Source: UBA817 sp049889215 | Lineage (GTDB): Bacteria > Margulisbacteria > Marinamargulisbacteria > UBA817 | Length of the DNA: 64,000 nt | NCBI GenBank assembly: GCA_049889215.1 | Contig: JBMHDV010000023.1 | Coordinates: 124,001 to 188,000 of the forward strand | Reading direction: 5' to 3' | Shown: one piece after another, positions 41,433 through 50,617 of the stretch | Position numbering within the stretch: position 1 is the first letter of the stretch | How the letters are laid out: each line of letters starts with the position of its first letter | The notes under the pieces: generated by a model | The model's input: the letters and a program-made list of their open reading frames with translations, nothing else | Database searches by the model: none | Told to the model about the DNA's origin: nothing | Program-made: the position numbers and the translations under genes

Positions 41433-42095
41433 ATGTTAATTCGAATACTCCTTATTTTGGGGATAGTGACACTAACACCAGCCATTAGCCAAGTCAAAAT
41501 GTTATTTTTGGGTGACAGTTTAACCGCTGGGTATCAACTGGACCCAAAACTTGCATTTCCAAATCAATTGCAAGAAAAAATGGGCACTAACATGCTCACC
41601 GCAATTAACCAGGGTATTTCTGGCGATACCAGCCACACACTACTTCATCGCTTGGACTTTACATTGCAACACGTCACCCCAAACATGGTATTTTTGTGCA
41701 TTGGTGCCAACGATGGCTTGCGCGGCATGCCACTACAACAAACTGAAAAAAACATCACCACCATTGTAAAAAAAATCAAATCAAAAAAAATCCCATTAAT
41801 TATGGCTGGCATGTCCTTACCAGACAATTACAGTGACCGTTACATTCAAGATTTTGAAATCATGTACGAAAGAATCGCATCAGAAAACGGAATTCAGCTT
41901 ATGCCATTCTTATTAAAAGATGTGGCCGGTAAACCGGAATACAATCTCAATGATGGCATTCACCCCAACGCAGCTGGCCATAAAATCATTGCCGAAAACA
42001 TTTACGACTTTTTACTACGCAAACCAACCATTCAATTACCAAAACAACCAACCATGAACCTTAGCCCCTCCCTTTTGGATCAAGATTCGTTATAA
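41433..42095 (+). CDS. tesA: periplasmic SGNH-hydrolase, TesA-like esterase/lysophospholipase
   Basis: A 220-residue secreted hydrolase. A signal peptide (LIRILLILGIVTLTPA) is followed by the SGNH blocks GDSLTAGYQL (nucleophile Ser), GISGDTSH (Gly), IGANDGLRG (Asn) and DGIHPNAAGH (Asp and His). TesA cleaves acyl-CoA/acyl thioesters and lysophospholipids. It is followed directly by ybbA and ybbP, the partners also linked to tesA in E. coli, where the pair lies next to it. An ~30-residue C-terminal tail after the catalytic His is unusual. Confidence 0.9.
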   Translation: MLIRILLILGIVTLTPAISQVKMLFLGDSLTAGYQLDPKLAFPNQLQEKMGTNMLTAINQGISGDTSHTLLHRLDFTLQHVTPNMVFLCIGANDGLRGMPLQQTEKNITTIVKKIKSKKIPLIMAGMSLPDNYSDRYIQDFEIMYERIASENGIQLMPFLLKDVAGKPEYNLNDGIHPNAAGHKIIAENIYDFLLRKPTIQLPKQPTMNLSPSLLDQDSL

Positions 42096-42096
42096 T
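42091..42096 (+). promoter_or_regulatory. -10-like box TATAAT, 6 nt before ybbA ATG
   Basis: TATAAT overlaps the tesA stop and is followed by AACAGC and ATG at 42103. It could give ybbA its own leaderless transcript besides read-through from tesA. Confidence 0.45.
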
Positions 42097-42102
42097 AACA
42101 GC

Positions 42103-42756
42103 ATGATCACCCTTACAAACGTTACAAAAGCATATAAAAACAATCAAGTTCCCGTTCTGAATGGCATTCAATTATCCATCCAATCCACCGATCGTGTGGC
42201 AATTACCGGGCCTTCTGGCAGTGGAAAGAGCACGTTATTACGCCTCATTGCTGGCATTGAACCACCCACGGATGGCACAGTACGTTTATTTGATCGCAAT
42301 TTATATGAATGTAATGACGACGAACGTGCAGTAATTCGACGAGAAACGTTTGGGTTTATCTTTCAATCGTTCCGTTTGTTTCCATCATTAACTGTACTGG
42401 ACAACGTGGCCTTGGGCCTTGATATTAAAGGTGATACTGAATCCCGTGAAAAAGCAGCCAACTGGTTGAATGATGTCGGCCTCAGTCATCGTAAAACCCA
42501 TTATCCAGCCGAATTATCTGGCGGTGAAAAACAGCGGGTTGCCATTGCCCGAGCATTGGCAAGTCACCCAAAAGTGATTGTGGCAGACGAACCAACAGGC
42601 AATTTGGATCAAGCAAATAGTGACATGGTTAAAGACCTATTAACTGAATGCATGGAAAAAACAAAAGCAGCATTAATATTAGTCACACATGACTTGGAAT
42701 TGGCCACCATGTGCCCCGTGAATTATCAATTGGATCGTGGGCAATTGGTGCAATGA
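42103..42756 (+). CDS. ybbA: ABC transporter ATPase, YbbA/LolD/MacB-type
   Basis: A 217-residue ATPase of a type VII (mechanotransmission) ABC system: Walker A GPSGSGKSTLLRLIAG, Q-loop FIFQSFRLFPSLT, signature LSGGEKQRVAIARAL, Walker B VIVADEPTGNLD and VTHDLELA. It works with the permease encoded directly downstream, whose ATG overlaps its TGA. The tesA-ybbA-ybbP order supports the YbbA assignment over LolD or FtsE. Confidence 0.9.
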   Translation: MITLTNVTKAYKNNQVPVLNGIQLSIQSTDRVAITGPSGSGKSTLLRLIAGIEPPTDGTVRLFDRNLYECNDDERAVIRRETFGFIFQSFRLFPSLTVLDNVALGLDIKGDTESREKAANWLNDVGLSHRKTHYPAELSGGEKQRVAIARALASHPKVIVADEPTGNLDQANSDMVKDLLTECMEKTKAALILVTHDLELATMCPVNYQLDRGQLVQ

Positions 42757-45287
42757 ACAAAGCAACAAAAGCACACTGCAAATCCGCACTCCGACTAGCA
42801 AAATCACACCAAATCATTATTGGATTGGCGTTAAGTTTGAGCATTGGTTTAATAAGCACTCAACGCATTTTTAATACAACACTAACCACTACCCTCACCC
42901 AACAATCAAGTGCATTACTTACGGCAGATATTGAAATTGCCAGCACCCAGGCATTAAGCACGGCAAACATAACCGCTGTGTCAGAAGCCTTACCCAGCCA
43001 TAACGTGGCCGAACGTCGCGTATTTTCGAGCATGATTCAGTACTATGGCAACTCCACTAAATTGGTTGAAATTTATGCCATCGACACCAATTACCCCTTA
43101 ATTGGAGATTGTCTAGCCATGGATGCCGATGGTAATGAGCGCCCCATACGTGACTTTATTAATCAAAAAAATCAGCCCATCGTTATTTCAGAAGAATTGG
43201 CCAATCAAAGCGACATCACATATGGAAGCGTACTTCGCATTGGCAATACATCAGGCACTGTCATTGGCATCATTACCAAAGAACCAGATATCAATATTCA
43301 ATCCTTAGCCTACGGCCCTCGGATTTACATGAATTTAAATGACACAAAAAGCACAGGGTTTAAAAGTGATCGTACACGCCAGTACCATTCTCGATTTATT
43401 GAACTATTGGTACCGGCCGATATCCAACAGTTAACACAAACACTAACCAACACCTTAGCCATCGAAGGAACGCAAAAAACCATCCAAGGGTCCTATGGGC
43501 CAAGCCAGCCCATTATTGTAAGAAATTACAGAGACATTAATGAAGATATTATTCGAGGCTTTGACGCCCTAAACCAATTCTTCTTGTTCTTATCGTTATT
43601 TGTATTAATGCTCACTGGCATTGCATTTGGCTTTATGATCTGGACAAGTATTATTCAAGCCTTACCGATGATTGGAAACTTACGATACATGGGATTGTCC
43701 ATAAAAACCATTCAGCAATTTTACTTACTTGAAGCATTGCAGCTGGCCATTAAAATGACCATGGCAGGCTTACTAATCGGTGCAACGTTGGCACAAATCG
43801 CCATGAGCATTGTTGCTAACCGAATGAACATCAGCTTTCAGTGGATTCAAGTTACCGTTGCTGATATTGGATTAGTGGTCGGTTTTTCGATCATTGCAAT
43901 TTTAGGCATAACCAAGGTTGTCTTAAGCATCATCAATGCAAATCGCAATTTTCATGGCGAACAATCGGATACTAGCATGGTCACCCTATGGGGCATCATA
44001 ATAACCGGATTAATTGCATTTTTGGCCGGATTTTTAGCATTAAATGGCTTGAGCGCTACAGCTATTGCAATATTGATTGGTTTATTCGCACTGATTTTTT
44101 CGACACTTTACGGGCTGGACATTGGAATTGGCGCAGCATTGCGTCGTACCCGTATTCCAGGATCGATTGAACTGCGCTTGGCCATTAATCACCTAAGTGA
44201 GTCCCACACCCTACGACGAGTGGCATTTATTAGCATAACGTTTGCTATGATTACCATATTAACGATTGCCAATTATCAAACATCGCTTGATAACGAATTT
44301 AGCCCTAAAAATCCTGATCAAGTGCTGCCAAGCCTTTTTGTTATTGATATCTACAATAACCAATTAAACGAATTTCAAAAAATGATTAATGGCACCGCCA
44401 ATTATGGCGCAGTTATTCGAACCCGGATAAAAAAAATCAATGGGCTAGACGCCAACAGCTATGCAAATTCAGCCGACCTTAACGACCCCTACTTTTTATA
44501 TCGAGAACAGAATTTAAGCACTCGAAAAGAGTTGTATCCCAGTGAGGTTGTGGTTGCTGGGTCGTGGTTTACAGCCAACGATGACACCATCGAAATGAGC
44601 GTTGAAGAGCGCTTTGCCAAACGCCTAAAATTAAATTTGGGTGACACCATTGAATTTGAAATTTTTATGGTTAAGATTAAAGCCACCATTACCAGTATCC
44701 GCAGTGTGGACTGGAGCACATTCAAACCAAACTTCTTTATGATTATTGAAGCGCCTCATTTGGATGCATTACCCAAAACTCACGTTAGTGCTATCACGCT
44801 AAATGACCCAAACCAAAAAGATGCAACCATTGGAAAACTGAGCCAGGCCTTTTCCAACATATCGATTATCGATATCCAAAAAACCAGTCAAAAAATCATA
44901 TCATTCTTAAAAGGAATCTTAATTGCTGTACACGCAGGTGCCATTTACTGTTTTTTAATTGGGCTCCTGCTTTATGCCCTGCTTGGTAAATTATTTACTG
45001 ATATCCGACGATCAAACTTAAATCGTCTGTATTGGATTGGACTTAGCTTTAAGCAAATTAATCGCATGGCCCTTATCGAAACATTGGCATTTTCGAGTAT
45101 CGTATTTGTTACTGCCTGGGGAGTAAGCACTGGCATTTGCTGGGTATTGTTTGAGTTCTTTGTTCCAATTGCGCTTGCAATCAATGGATGGTTTGCCATT
45201 GCATTGTGGGTAATTTTAACCATCATTGTACTTGTACATAACCAACTGCAACAGCCATTTAAATTGGAGGGCGCTGGCGATGACTAA
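42753..45287 (+). CDS. ybbP: ABC transporter permease, YbbP-like (FtsX/MacB domains)
   Basis: An 844-residue membrane protein. An N-terminal helix and large periplasmic domain (about residues 30-270) come first, then two FtsX-type membrane blocks separated by several helices and a second periplasmic domain (about 520-715). Ten or so membrane segments can be counted, matching YbbP-type permeases rather than four-helix FtsX. Such systems do not transport through the membrane but move force to periplasmic partners, here probably the TesA hydrolase. The ATG at 42753 is set by the ATGA overlap with ybbA. Confidence 0.87.
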   Translation: MNKATKAHCKSALRLAKSHQIIIGLALSLSIGLISTQRIFNTTLTTTLTQQSSALLTADIEIASTQALSTANITAVSEALPSHNVAERRVFSSMIQYYGNSTKLVEIYAIDTNYPLIGDCLAMDADGNERPIRDFINQKNQPIVISEELANQSDITYGSVLRIGNTSGTVIGIITKEPDINIQSLAYGPRIYMNLNDTKSTGFKSDRTRQYHSRFIELLVPADIQQLTQTLTNTLAIEGTQKTIQGSYGPSQPIIVRNYRDINEDIIRGFDALNQFFLFLSLFVLMLTGIAFGFMIWTSIIQALPMIGNLRYMGLSIKTIQQFYLLEALQLAIKMTMAGLLIGATLAQIAMSIVANRMNISFQWIQVTVADIGLVVGFSIIAILGITKVVLSIINANRNFHGEQSDTSMVTLWGIIITGLIAFLAGFLALNGLSATAIAILIGLFALIFSTLYGLDIGIGAALRRTRIPGSIELRLAINHLSESHTLRRVAFISITFAMITILTIANYQTSLDNEFSPKNPDQVLPSLFVIDIYNNQLNEFQKMINGTANYGAVIRTRIKKINGLDANSYANSADLNDPYFLYREQNLSTRKELYPSEVVVAGSWFTANDDTIEMSVEERFAKRLKLNLGDTIEFEIFMVKIKATITSIRSVDWSTFKPNFFMIIEAPHLDALPKTHVSAITLNDPNQKDATIGKLSQAFSNISIIDIQKTSQKIISFLKGILIAVHAGAIYCFLIGLLLYALLGKLFTDIRRSNLNRLYWIGLSFKQINRMALIETLAFSSIVFVTAWGVSTGICWVLFEFFVPIALAINGWFAIALWVILTIIVLVHNQLQQPFKLEGAGDD

Positions 45288-45675
45288 ATTTACCACAGCA
45301 CCTTACCGCGTGTATGTGTACGATACCGATGTTGCAGGCGTGGTGCACCACAGCAATTACCTGCGCTACTTTGAAGCGGGACGAATTGAGTTTTTAAGAG
45401 ATTTGGGGCTCCCCTACATCGAGTTTCAACACGATGGCATTGGGTTTGTACCTGTAAATATTGATATTAATTACCACTACCCATTACGGGAAGATGACGA
45501 ATACGTCGTCACCGTCGAACTGATTGAACTCAAAAAAGCGTCATTTATAGTTAAACAAACCGTCGAATGCAACCACAAATTAAATGTATCCGCCACCATT
45601 CAACTGGCATGTGTAAAAGAGCCGGAATTTAAGCCGCAACGCTTGCCAAAAATATTAATGAATAAACTACTTTAA
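45280..45675 (+). CDS. ybgC: YbgC-type acyl-CoA thioesterase
   Basis: A 131-residue hot-dog-fold thioesterase. The 4-hydroxybenzoyl-CoA-thioesterase signature VYDTDVAGVVHHSNYLRYFE with the catalytic Asp is clear. In Gram-negatives YbgC lies beside tol-pal and acts in lipid metabolism; no tol gene is here. The ATG at 45280 overlaps the permease stop and has Shine-Dalgarno GGAGG about 10 bases upstream inside the permease gene. It overlaps the convergent gene at 45667 by 9 bases. Confidence 0.88.
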   Translation: MTKFTTAPYRVYVYDTDVAGVVHHSNYLRYFEAGRIEFLRDLGLPYIEFQHDGIGFVPVNIDINYHYPLREDDEYVVTVELIELKKASFIVKQTVECNHKLNVSATIQLACVKEPEFKPQRLPKILMNKLL

Positions 45676-48219
45676 ACCATTTAATATTTGTTGAATACGT
45701 TCAAAGTGGCCAATCCCAACCTCTGAATATTTTTCATTATTGTTCAAAACAGAGGTACAAACCTCATGTTTTTCAAGCATTGTTTTTGCCTCATTGTAGC
45801 GTTTGAGAGCCTTCTTATAATTTGAAGTTTTTCGAAGATCCGGCAAAAGATCACCAAACTGGTTGGAAGCTTGAGAGATATAATCCGAAGAAAAGGATAC
45901 AACACGTTCACATAACTCCAACTTTTCAAAAACATCAGTAATGCCATTGTAATGATCAAGAACTTGCTTATAATTAGCTTTTTGACAGGTTTCTATTCTT
46001 TCATTTAGTTTAATTTGTTTTGTTAACAGTTTTTTAATGGTTTCTAAATCTTTATCGTCTGGCACTAATCTCCCCGCATCATTATGCGGAACAGTTTTAA
46101 ACTGACTTCCCATTTTATCTAGCAAGACTCGACATTGTAGTATTGTCAATTCTTCAATAGACTGATCATTTAATTTTTTAAAGAAACCATCGTAGTCATC
46201 ATCTCCAATTTCTTCCAAATCAGATTGAAGTGAACGTATTGTAGCTATATTCTTAAGATGTTGATCACAATGAGAAAAATACTTAGCATTTGCAAGCCCA
46301 AATAAAGACCTTTGAATGGGTGTTTTTGTTTCCCATACCCCTTCAGTGGTAAACGTCCCCCCAGATGCCGCAAAAAAACGTTTTGCGGTTTCTAACATTA
46401 TAGAACGACAAAAATTAAATTCAATTCCTTGTAAATCTAACCTGTTGAGATGCTCTTGAATCGCTATGACATCAGTACATTTTGACACCTGATCACGAAA
46501 ATCCATCATAAGTGCTTGATTTTTTTGAGCATTATTCAATCGAGTAATTGCACCTGTAAGCGCATCTGGTGAATCTGCATTTGCAACAAGAACCCATGCC
46601 TTATACACATCAATATCTTCGTGAGTTTCTGCCTTAAGTCTATCCTTCAATTTAATAAAGATTTTTGTAATTTCATCACGAAACAATTGAAAATCAGCCC
46701 CAGTATAATCTTGGCTTTCAATCTGTTTTTTAAGGGCATCAAACGATTCACAAACTGAAAGTTTGTCCCTAAACGACGTAGCTAACTGAGCAGATGATTT
46801 AAATTGAGTAATCTTGTCTTTAAACGCATTCAAAAGCTCTGTTGAATTTGAGCTTTCTTCACGCAAACCTTCTTGAAGATCTATAAACGAATTATGAATA
46901 TCAATCAAAATAAAACGATTAATTCCTTTTGGCGGGTTGTTTTCATCAATGACTTTTTTAACATAATAAGAATACCGCTCTAAATGTGCCTCTGCACCAG
47001 CTTCATCAGGTTCAGTCAAAATACCAGTCATAATTTCATCCAAAACAGCATCAAAGTCGTTATCTTTAGGAGGGTCTGGCAATGCTGATATGGCGGCCTT
47101 AATGCCACCAGTATGTGTTTGAAAGTCGTTGTATCGTGCCATCGCATCCTTTAATTCATCATCTTCAAACGAGTCAACATAAGTCTCAAGTTTTGCTAAC
47201 ATCGCCGCACGAAATGGCTTATAAACACCTTTAATCCCTTGGTTACCTCCACACATTTTAAATGCAAGTTCTTTTAATGCGGCTTCTTTATTGGCCCAGC
47301 CACAATTACCAACCAACTGTGAAGAAGCAATGTCCTCATGCTTAATTTTTTCAAACTTAGCTAATGCATCATAAACCTTATTAATATCATCCAGCTGCTT
47401 TAATTCTACCAATGTATTCATAGCAACACTTGCCTCTTGATCTGGAATAACAACCTCAAAAAAATGGCCATGTTTTTTTGAACCTAAACCTCGATTGCAT
47501 AAAACAACATGAAACCCATCATCTTTTTTATAAACATTCGCACCAATGGAATGCGACGTTGTTCCCAACCCAGACAGCGTTAATACGGAATGTGATTCAA
47601 AGTGAGTATTAAATGCAGTAGAAAAACCTTCACCTGAAGCCAATGTTTGCTCAACGTGATCACTTGCTTTAACAGCGTCCTTTATATCAGGTGGAAGGTT
47701 AACCATCTCACAAAATACTGCATTTGCAGCATTACTCATGCCAATAATCTGAGGCGTTGTTGAACCATGTTGATTATCCTTAATAAAGTGGTGCGTTAAC
47801 ACATGACCCAATTTACGGCCATTAAGTTTCTGATTTAAATCAAGTGGATCATTCACAGGTGGTTGTTCACCCTTTTTAGGGTTTGCGTTATTTGACACTA
47901 AAGAATCATCGGCTTTTAATACCGTTTTTAAATCAACAAAACCAGGCTGACTCTTTGGGTCAACAGGTCCAAAAAATCGATTTTCTTGGGGGTGATGCAG
48001 ATCAGGATCTTTAGCTTCATTCTGTTTCTGTTCATCTTGCACCGGTTGCATTTGGGCAGGATCACCTGGTTTCGTTCCAAAAAAACTTGGAAAACAAGCA
48101 GATAAAACCCGCATAAAAATATTTTTTTGTTTAATCGGCTGCCCCTGTGGAAGGCGACTCTCTACCTGTCGTGGAGACCTTGCTTGATTTTCTGGTGATG
48201 GTGAATTTATATGTGCCAT
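45667..48219 (-). CDS. 850-residue candidate effector with a His/Asn/Gln/Cys protease-like module
   Basis: A Pro-rich, disordered N-terminus of ~130 residues, a compact module at about 135-325, then a long helical region to the end. The module has His223 (TSHSIGANVYK), Asn242 in VVLCNRGLG, Gln301 and Cys306 in SSQLVGNCGWANKEAAL. The order His, Asn/Asp/Glu, Gln, Cys and the 19-residue His-Asn spacing are as in CE-clan cysteine proteases and acetyltransferases (Ulp1/SENP, YopJ). The next gene has the same module, so this is a paralogous pair. There is no signal peptide; the start has Shine-Dalgarno GGGGG. The catalytic class is inference from motif order only; papain-like or inactive folds are possible. 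Confidence 0.8.
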   Translation of the reverse strand: MAHINSPSPENQARSPRQVESRLPQGQPIKQKNIFMRVLSACFPSFFGTKPGDPAQMQPVQDEQKQNEAKDPDLHHPQENRFFGPVDPKSQPGFVDLKTVLKADDSLVSNNANPKKGEQPPVNDPLDLNQKLNGRKLGHVLTHHFIKDNQHGSTTPQIIGMSNAANAVFCEMVNLPPDIKDAVKASDHVEQTLASGEGFSTAFNTHFESHSVLTLSGLGTTSHSIGANVYKKDDGFHVVLCNRGLGSKKHGHFFEVVIPDQEASVAMNTLVELKQLDDINKVYDALAKFEKIKHEDIASSQLVGNCGWANKEAALKELAFKMCGGNQGIKGVYKPFRAAMLAKLETYVDSFEDDELKDAMARYNDFQTHTGGIKAAISALPDPPKDNDFDAVLDEIMTGILTEPDEAGAEAHLERYSYYVKKVIDENNPPKGINRFILIDIHNSFIDLQEGLREESSNSTELLNAFKDKITQFKSSAQLATSFRDKLSVCESFDALKKQIESQDYTGADFQLFRDEITKIFIKLKDRLKAETHEDIDVYKAWVLVANADSPDALTGAITRLNNAQKNQALMMDFRDQVSKCTDVIAIQEHLNRLDLQGIEFNFCRSIMLETAKRFFAASGGTFTTEGVWETKTPIQRSLFGLANAKYFSHCDQHLKNIATIRSLQSDLEEIGDDDYDGFFKKLNDQSIEELTILQCRVLLDKMGSQFKTVPHNDAGRLVPDDKDLETIKKLLTKQIKLNERIETCQKANYKQVLDHYNGITDVFEKLELCERVVSFSSDYISQASNQFGDLLPDLRKTSNYKKALKRYNEAKTMLEKHEVCTSVLNNNEKYSEVGIGHFERIQQILNGLK

Positions 48220-48290
48220 TTTTCCCCCATATTCTTATTCCCACTAGACAACGTTTTTAAACGTCATTCTCAAATCTAAAATAAAGCGAT

Positions 48291-50567
48291 TTAATCATCC
48301 TCATAATCAATTACCCCATTCAAAATACCCGCCAAGTCTTTCTTATGCTTATAATCAGCAGGGATTTCTTTAACATTGTCATAAAATTTCTTGCTGAATG
48401 CTTCTAACCAGTCTTGATAGTCTTTTTTAATCTCAGACTTTTCTCTGCGCTTAACTGTTGTATCATCGTCACTAACAATCTCATCATAAAGCTCTTCAAC
48501 ATCCAAAAGAAAATCAAAAATCTCATCTAAATCTTCATTATTTTCTGATATTTCGGAAGCTGAATGAGCTAATTGATTATTTTGTATTGATCTAGTTAAA
48601 GAAAGCTCACACTTAAATTGATAAATTTTATAACTTTGGGGTTTAGTTAATGTAAAGTCACGTTCAAAACGCGTAATATATTGTTCCAACCGTTCATAAT
48701 AATCTGTTGATGCATGCCTACCAATGGCAGACACATATTCCCTAAAGATCATCATCATTAGATCAAAATCCCCTTTTTCAATTGGTGGCTTGGTTGATTT
48801 AGCTTCTAATTCTGAAAGTTTTGACGTTAAATCTTGACGGCTAAGCGCATAGGGATTCCCTTCACCATCACCCAATAAAAATGCCATTGTCTGCTTTAAT
48901 GATTCGGTTAACTTTTTACGCTGCTGCCAGTTTTGATGCTCAATCTTTAAGGCTTGATTCACTTTTGAATCAGGTAACGAATGCAAATAATGCCCCATTT
49001 GAGTGGTTAAATCACGTTTAAATTCCTTGTATTTTTGTAACCCATTGTCTTTATCCAATTCACATAGGAGTTGCTTTAAGGCCAACTCATGATTTGCAAC
49101 CACACAGTTACCTGCAATTTGATCTTGCGACAAATTATCTAATGAACGTATAGAGTCCTCCACCGCAACATTAGAAAGCTTGCTCACAACACTTTCCATT
49201 GATTCCCTTTTTAATGAACCGTTAATTAATAAAATTTCAGCAAGACTTAAGAGTTGATCTTGACTAACCATAAACTCTGTAAGTTGTGAAGAAAAGTTGC
49301 CCTCATCAGGCCGTCCTCCACGGTTGCACAACACACACCGATATTTGTCATCAACCTCCTTATAAATGTTTATCGCAACATTATGCCGTTTCCACCCCAA
49401 CCCATTTAACGACAAAAATTTATATTCATTAAAATGTTCTTGAAGACAATGATATAATTCAGGCCTGTCATGACAAAAATATTCATATGATTCTTGAAAC
49501 GCAATACTGGCATCCATTGCTTCTTTTAAAGGTTCATCCAATTGATTTTTAAATGCATTCACCAAACACTTACTTGCAGTATTGATTTGATTGCCTTCTA
49601 TTACCACTTCCTCACCTTCAATTTTTACCGTATTTTTTAAATTTAAAAGATGAGCGACAATACCTCGGCCCACAGATTCAGAAACATCAGTAAAGGCCGG
49701 AAAATAACGTTTAGAAAAGTCAGCATGCGCTTCAACCAACGCATTTTTAACTTCTTCTGTTCGTGCGCTATTTAATGCAATACCACGTTTTGTCATCAGA
49801 TCTCCCTTATAATACTGATTCAGATTCGCACCATACCTTAACAGTAATCGCACAACTTTGGGTTTATTGTGTTTAACCGCATAATGCAACAAAGGTAGCC
49901 CCCTAGTATTAAATGCTTGATTGGGATCCACCCCATTACTTAACAAGAGCTCCAATAGTTGTTGGTTAGCAGGTTCATTACCATCTTGTTGTAACACCAG
50001 TGTAATCGGAGTCTCTCCTTTACGCTCTGCTCGATCCAACATATTAGGATCAACACCATGATCAAATAACAATCCGGCAAGCTTAACATCCGATTCTGTC
50101 AACGTCCCCTCTTTAACCCGATCCATAATTAACGAAATTGGGGTATTTCCATCATCATCAGCTTTTGTTAATACCATCCCCAAATCAATTTTATTTTCAT
50201 TTTCTGGTTGAGAATCGTTGTGGGCTTTAACAAATTCAATAAGTTTTATAAGACCATTAAGTTGTGAATTTGCATTCGCAGTAAACCAAACTGACACTCC
50301 GGATTTAGATGTCGCCGTTTGTAGTAATTGAACAACAACTGGCCGTTCATCTTTTAATGCTGTTAAAATCTGGTCTTTGTGACTTTCCATTCGATCTTCA
50401 ATGTTTGTTCCAAAAATCCCATAGTGAGGTCTAAAAACATGATGAAGTTGATCATTTTCATTGTTATTTAAAGGACTACCTAAATCATTAACCCCCAGTA
50501 CGTCACCACCAGAGTTATTGGGTAACAAAGGCGCTCCGCCCACAGAGTCTGATCGATTTAAGTCCAT
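48291..50567 (-). CDS. 758-residue ankyrin-repeat protein with the same protease-like module
   Basis: Residues 1-45 are disordered (MDLNRSDSVGGAPLLPNN start). Ankyrin repeats span roughly 125-290, with typical turns: DGNTPISLIMDR, KGETPITLVLQ, GLPLLHYAVKHNKPKVVRLL. A module at about 330-505 matches the neighbouring gene: His395 (KRHNVAINIY), Asn415 (CVLCNRGG), Gln483 and Cys488 (QIAGNCVVANHELAL). The rest is helical. Ankyrin repeats plus a candidate cysteine-protease module are typical of effectors of intracellular bacteria, but no secretion system is in view. The VGGAP and LGVN motifs in its N-terminus recur in two other unknown proteins of the window. Confidence 0.85.
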   Translation of the reverse strand: MDLNRSDSVGGAPLLPNNSGGDVLGVNDLGSPLNNNENDQLHHVFRPHYGIFGTNIEDRMESHKDQILTALKDERPVVVQLLQTATSKSGVSVWFTANANSQLNGLIKLIEFVKAHNDSQPENENKIDLGMVLTKADDDGNTPISLIMDRVKEGTLTESDVKLAGLLFDHGVDPNMLDRAERKGETPITLVLQQDGNEPANQQLLELLLSNGVDPNQAFNTRGLPLLHYAVKHNKPKVVRLLLRYGANLNQYYKGDLMTKRGIALNSARTEEVKNALVEAHADFSKRYFPAFTDVSESVGRGIVAHLLNLKNTVKIEGEEVVIEGNQINTASKCLVNAFKNQLDEPLKEAMDASIAFQESYEYFCHDRPELYHCLQEHFNEYKFLSLNGLGWKRHNVAINIYKEVDDKYRCVLCNRGGRPDEGNFSSQLTEFMVSQDQLLSLAEILLINGSLKRESMESVVSKLSNVAVEDSIRSLDNLSQDQIAGNCVVANHELALKQLLCELDKDNGLQKYKEFKRDLTTQMGHYLHSLPDSKVNQALKIEHQNWQQRKKLTESLKQTMAFLLGDGEGNPYALSRQDLTSKLSELEAKSTKPPIEKGDFDLMMMIFREYVSAIGRHASTDYYERLEQYITRFERDFTLTKPQSYKIYQFKCELSLTRSIQNNQLAHSASEISENNEDLDEIFDFLLDVEELYDEIVSDDDTTVKRREKSEIKKDYQDWLEAFSKKFYDNVKEIPADYKHKKDLAGILNGVIDYEDD

Positions 50568-50617
50568 AACTTTTCATACCCACATTTGGGCAAAAAATAA
50601 CATGTAAAGGGTATAAA

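Noticed and set aside
48291..50567. OTU-type deubiquitinase based on the GNC motif
   Set aside because: OTU enzymes have the Cys before the His. Here the candidate His and Asn precede the Cys and a Gln lies 5 residues before it, which fits CE-clan order better.
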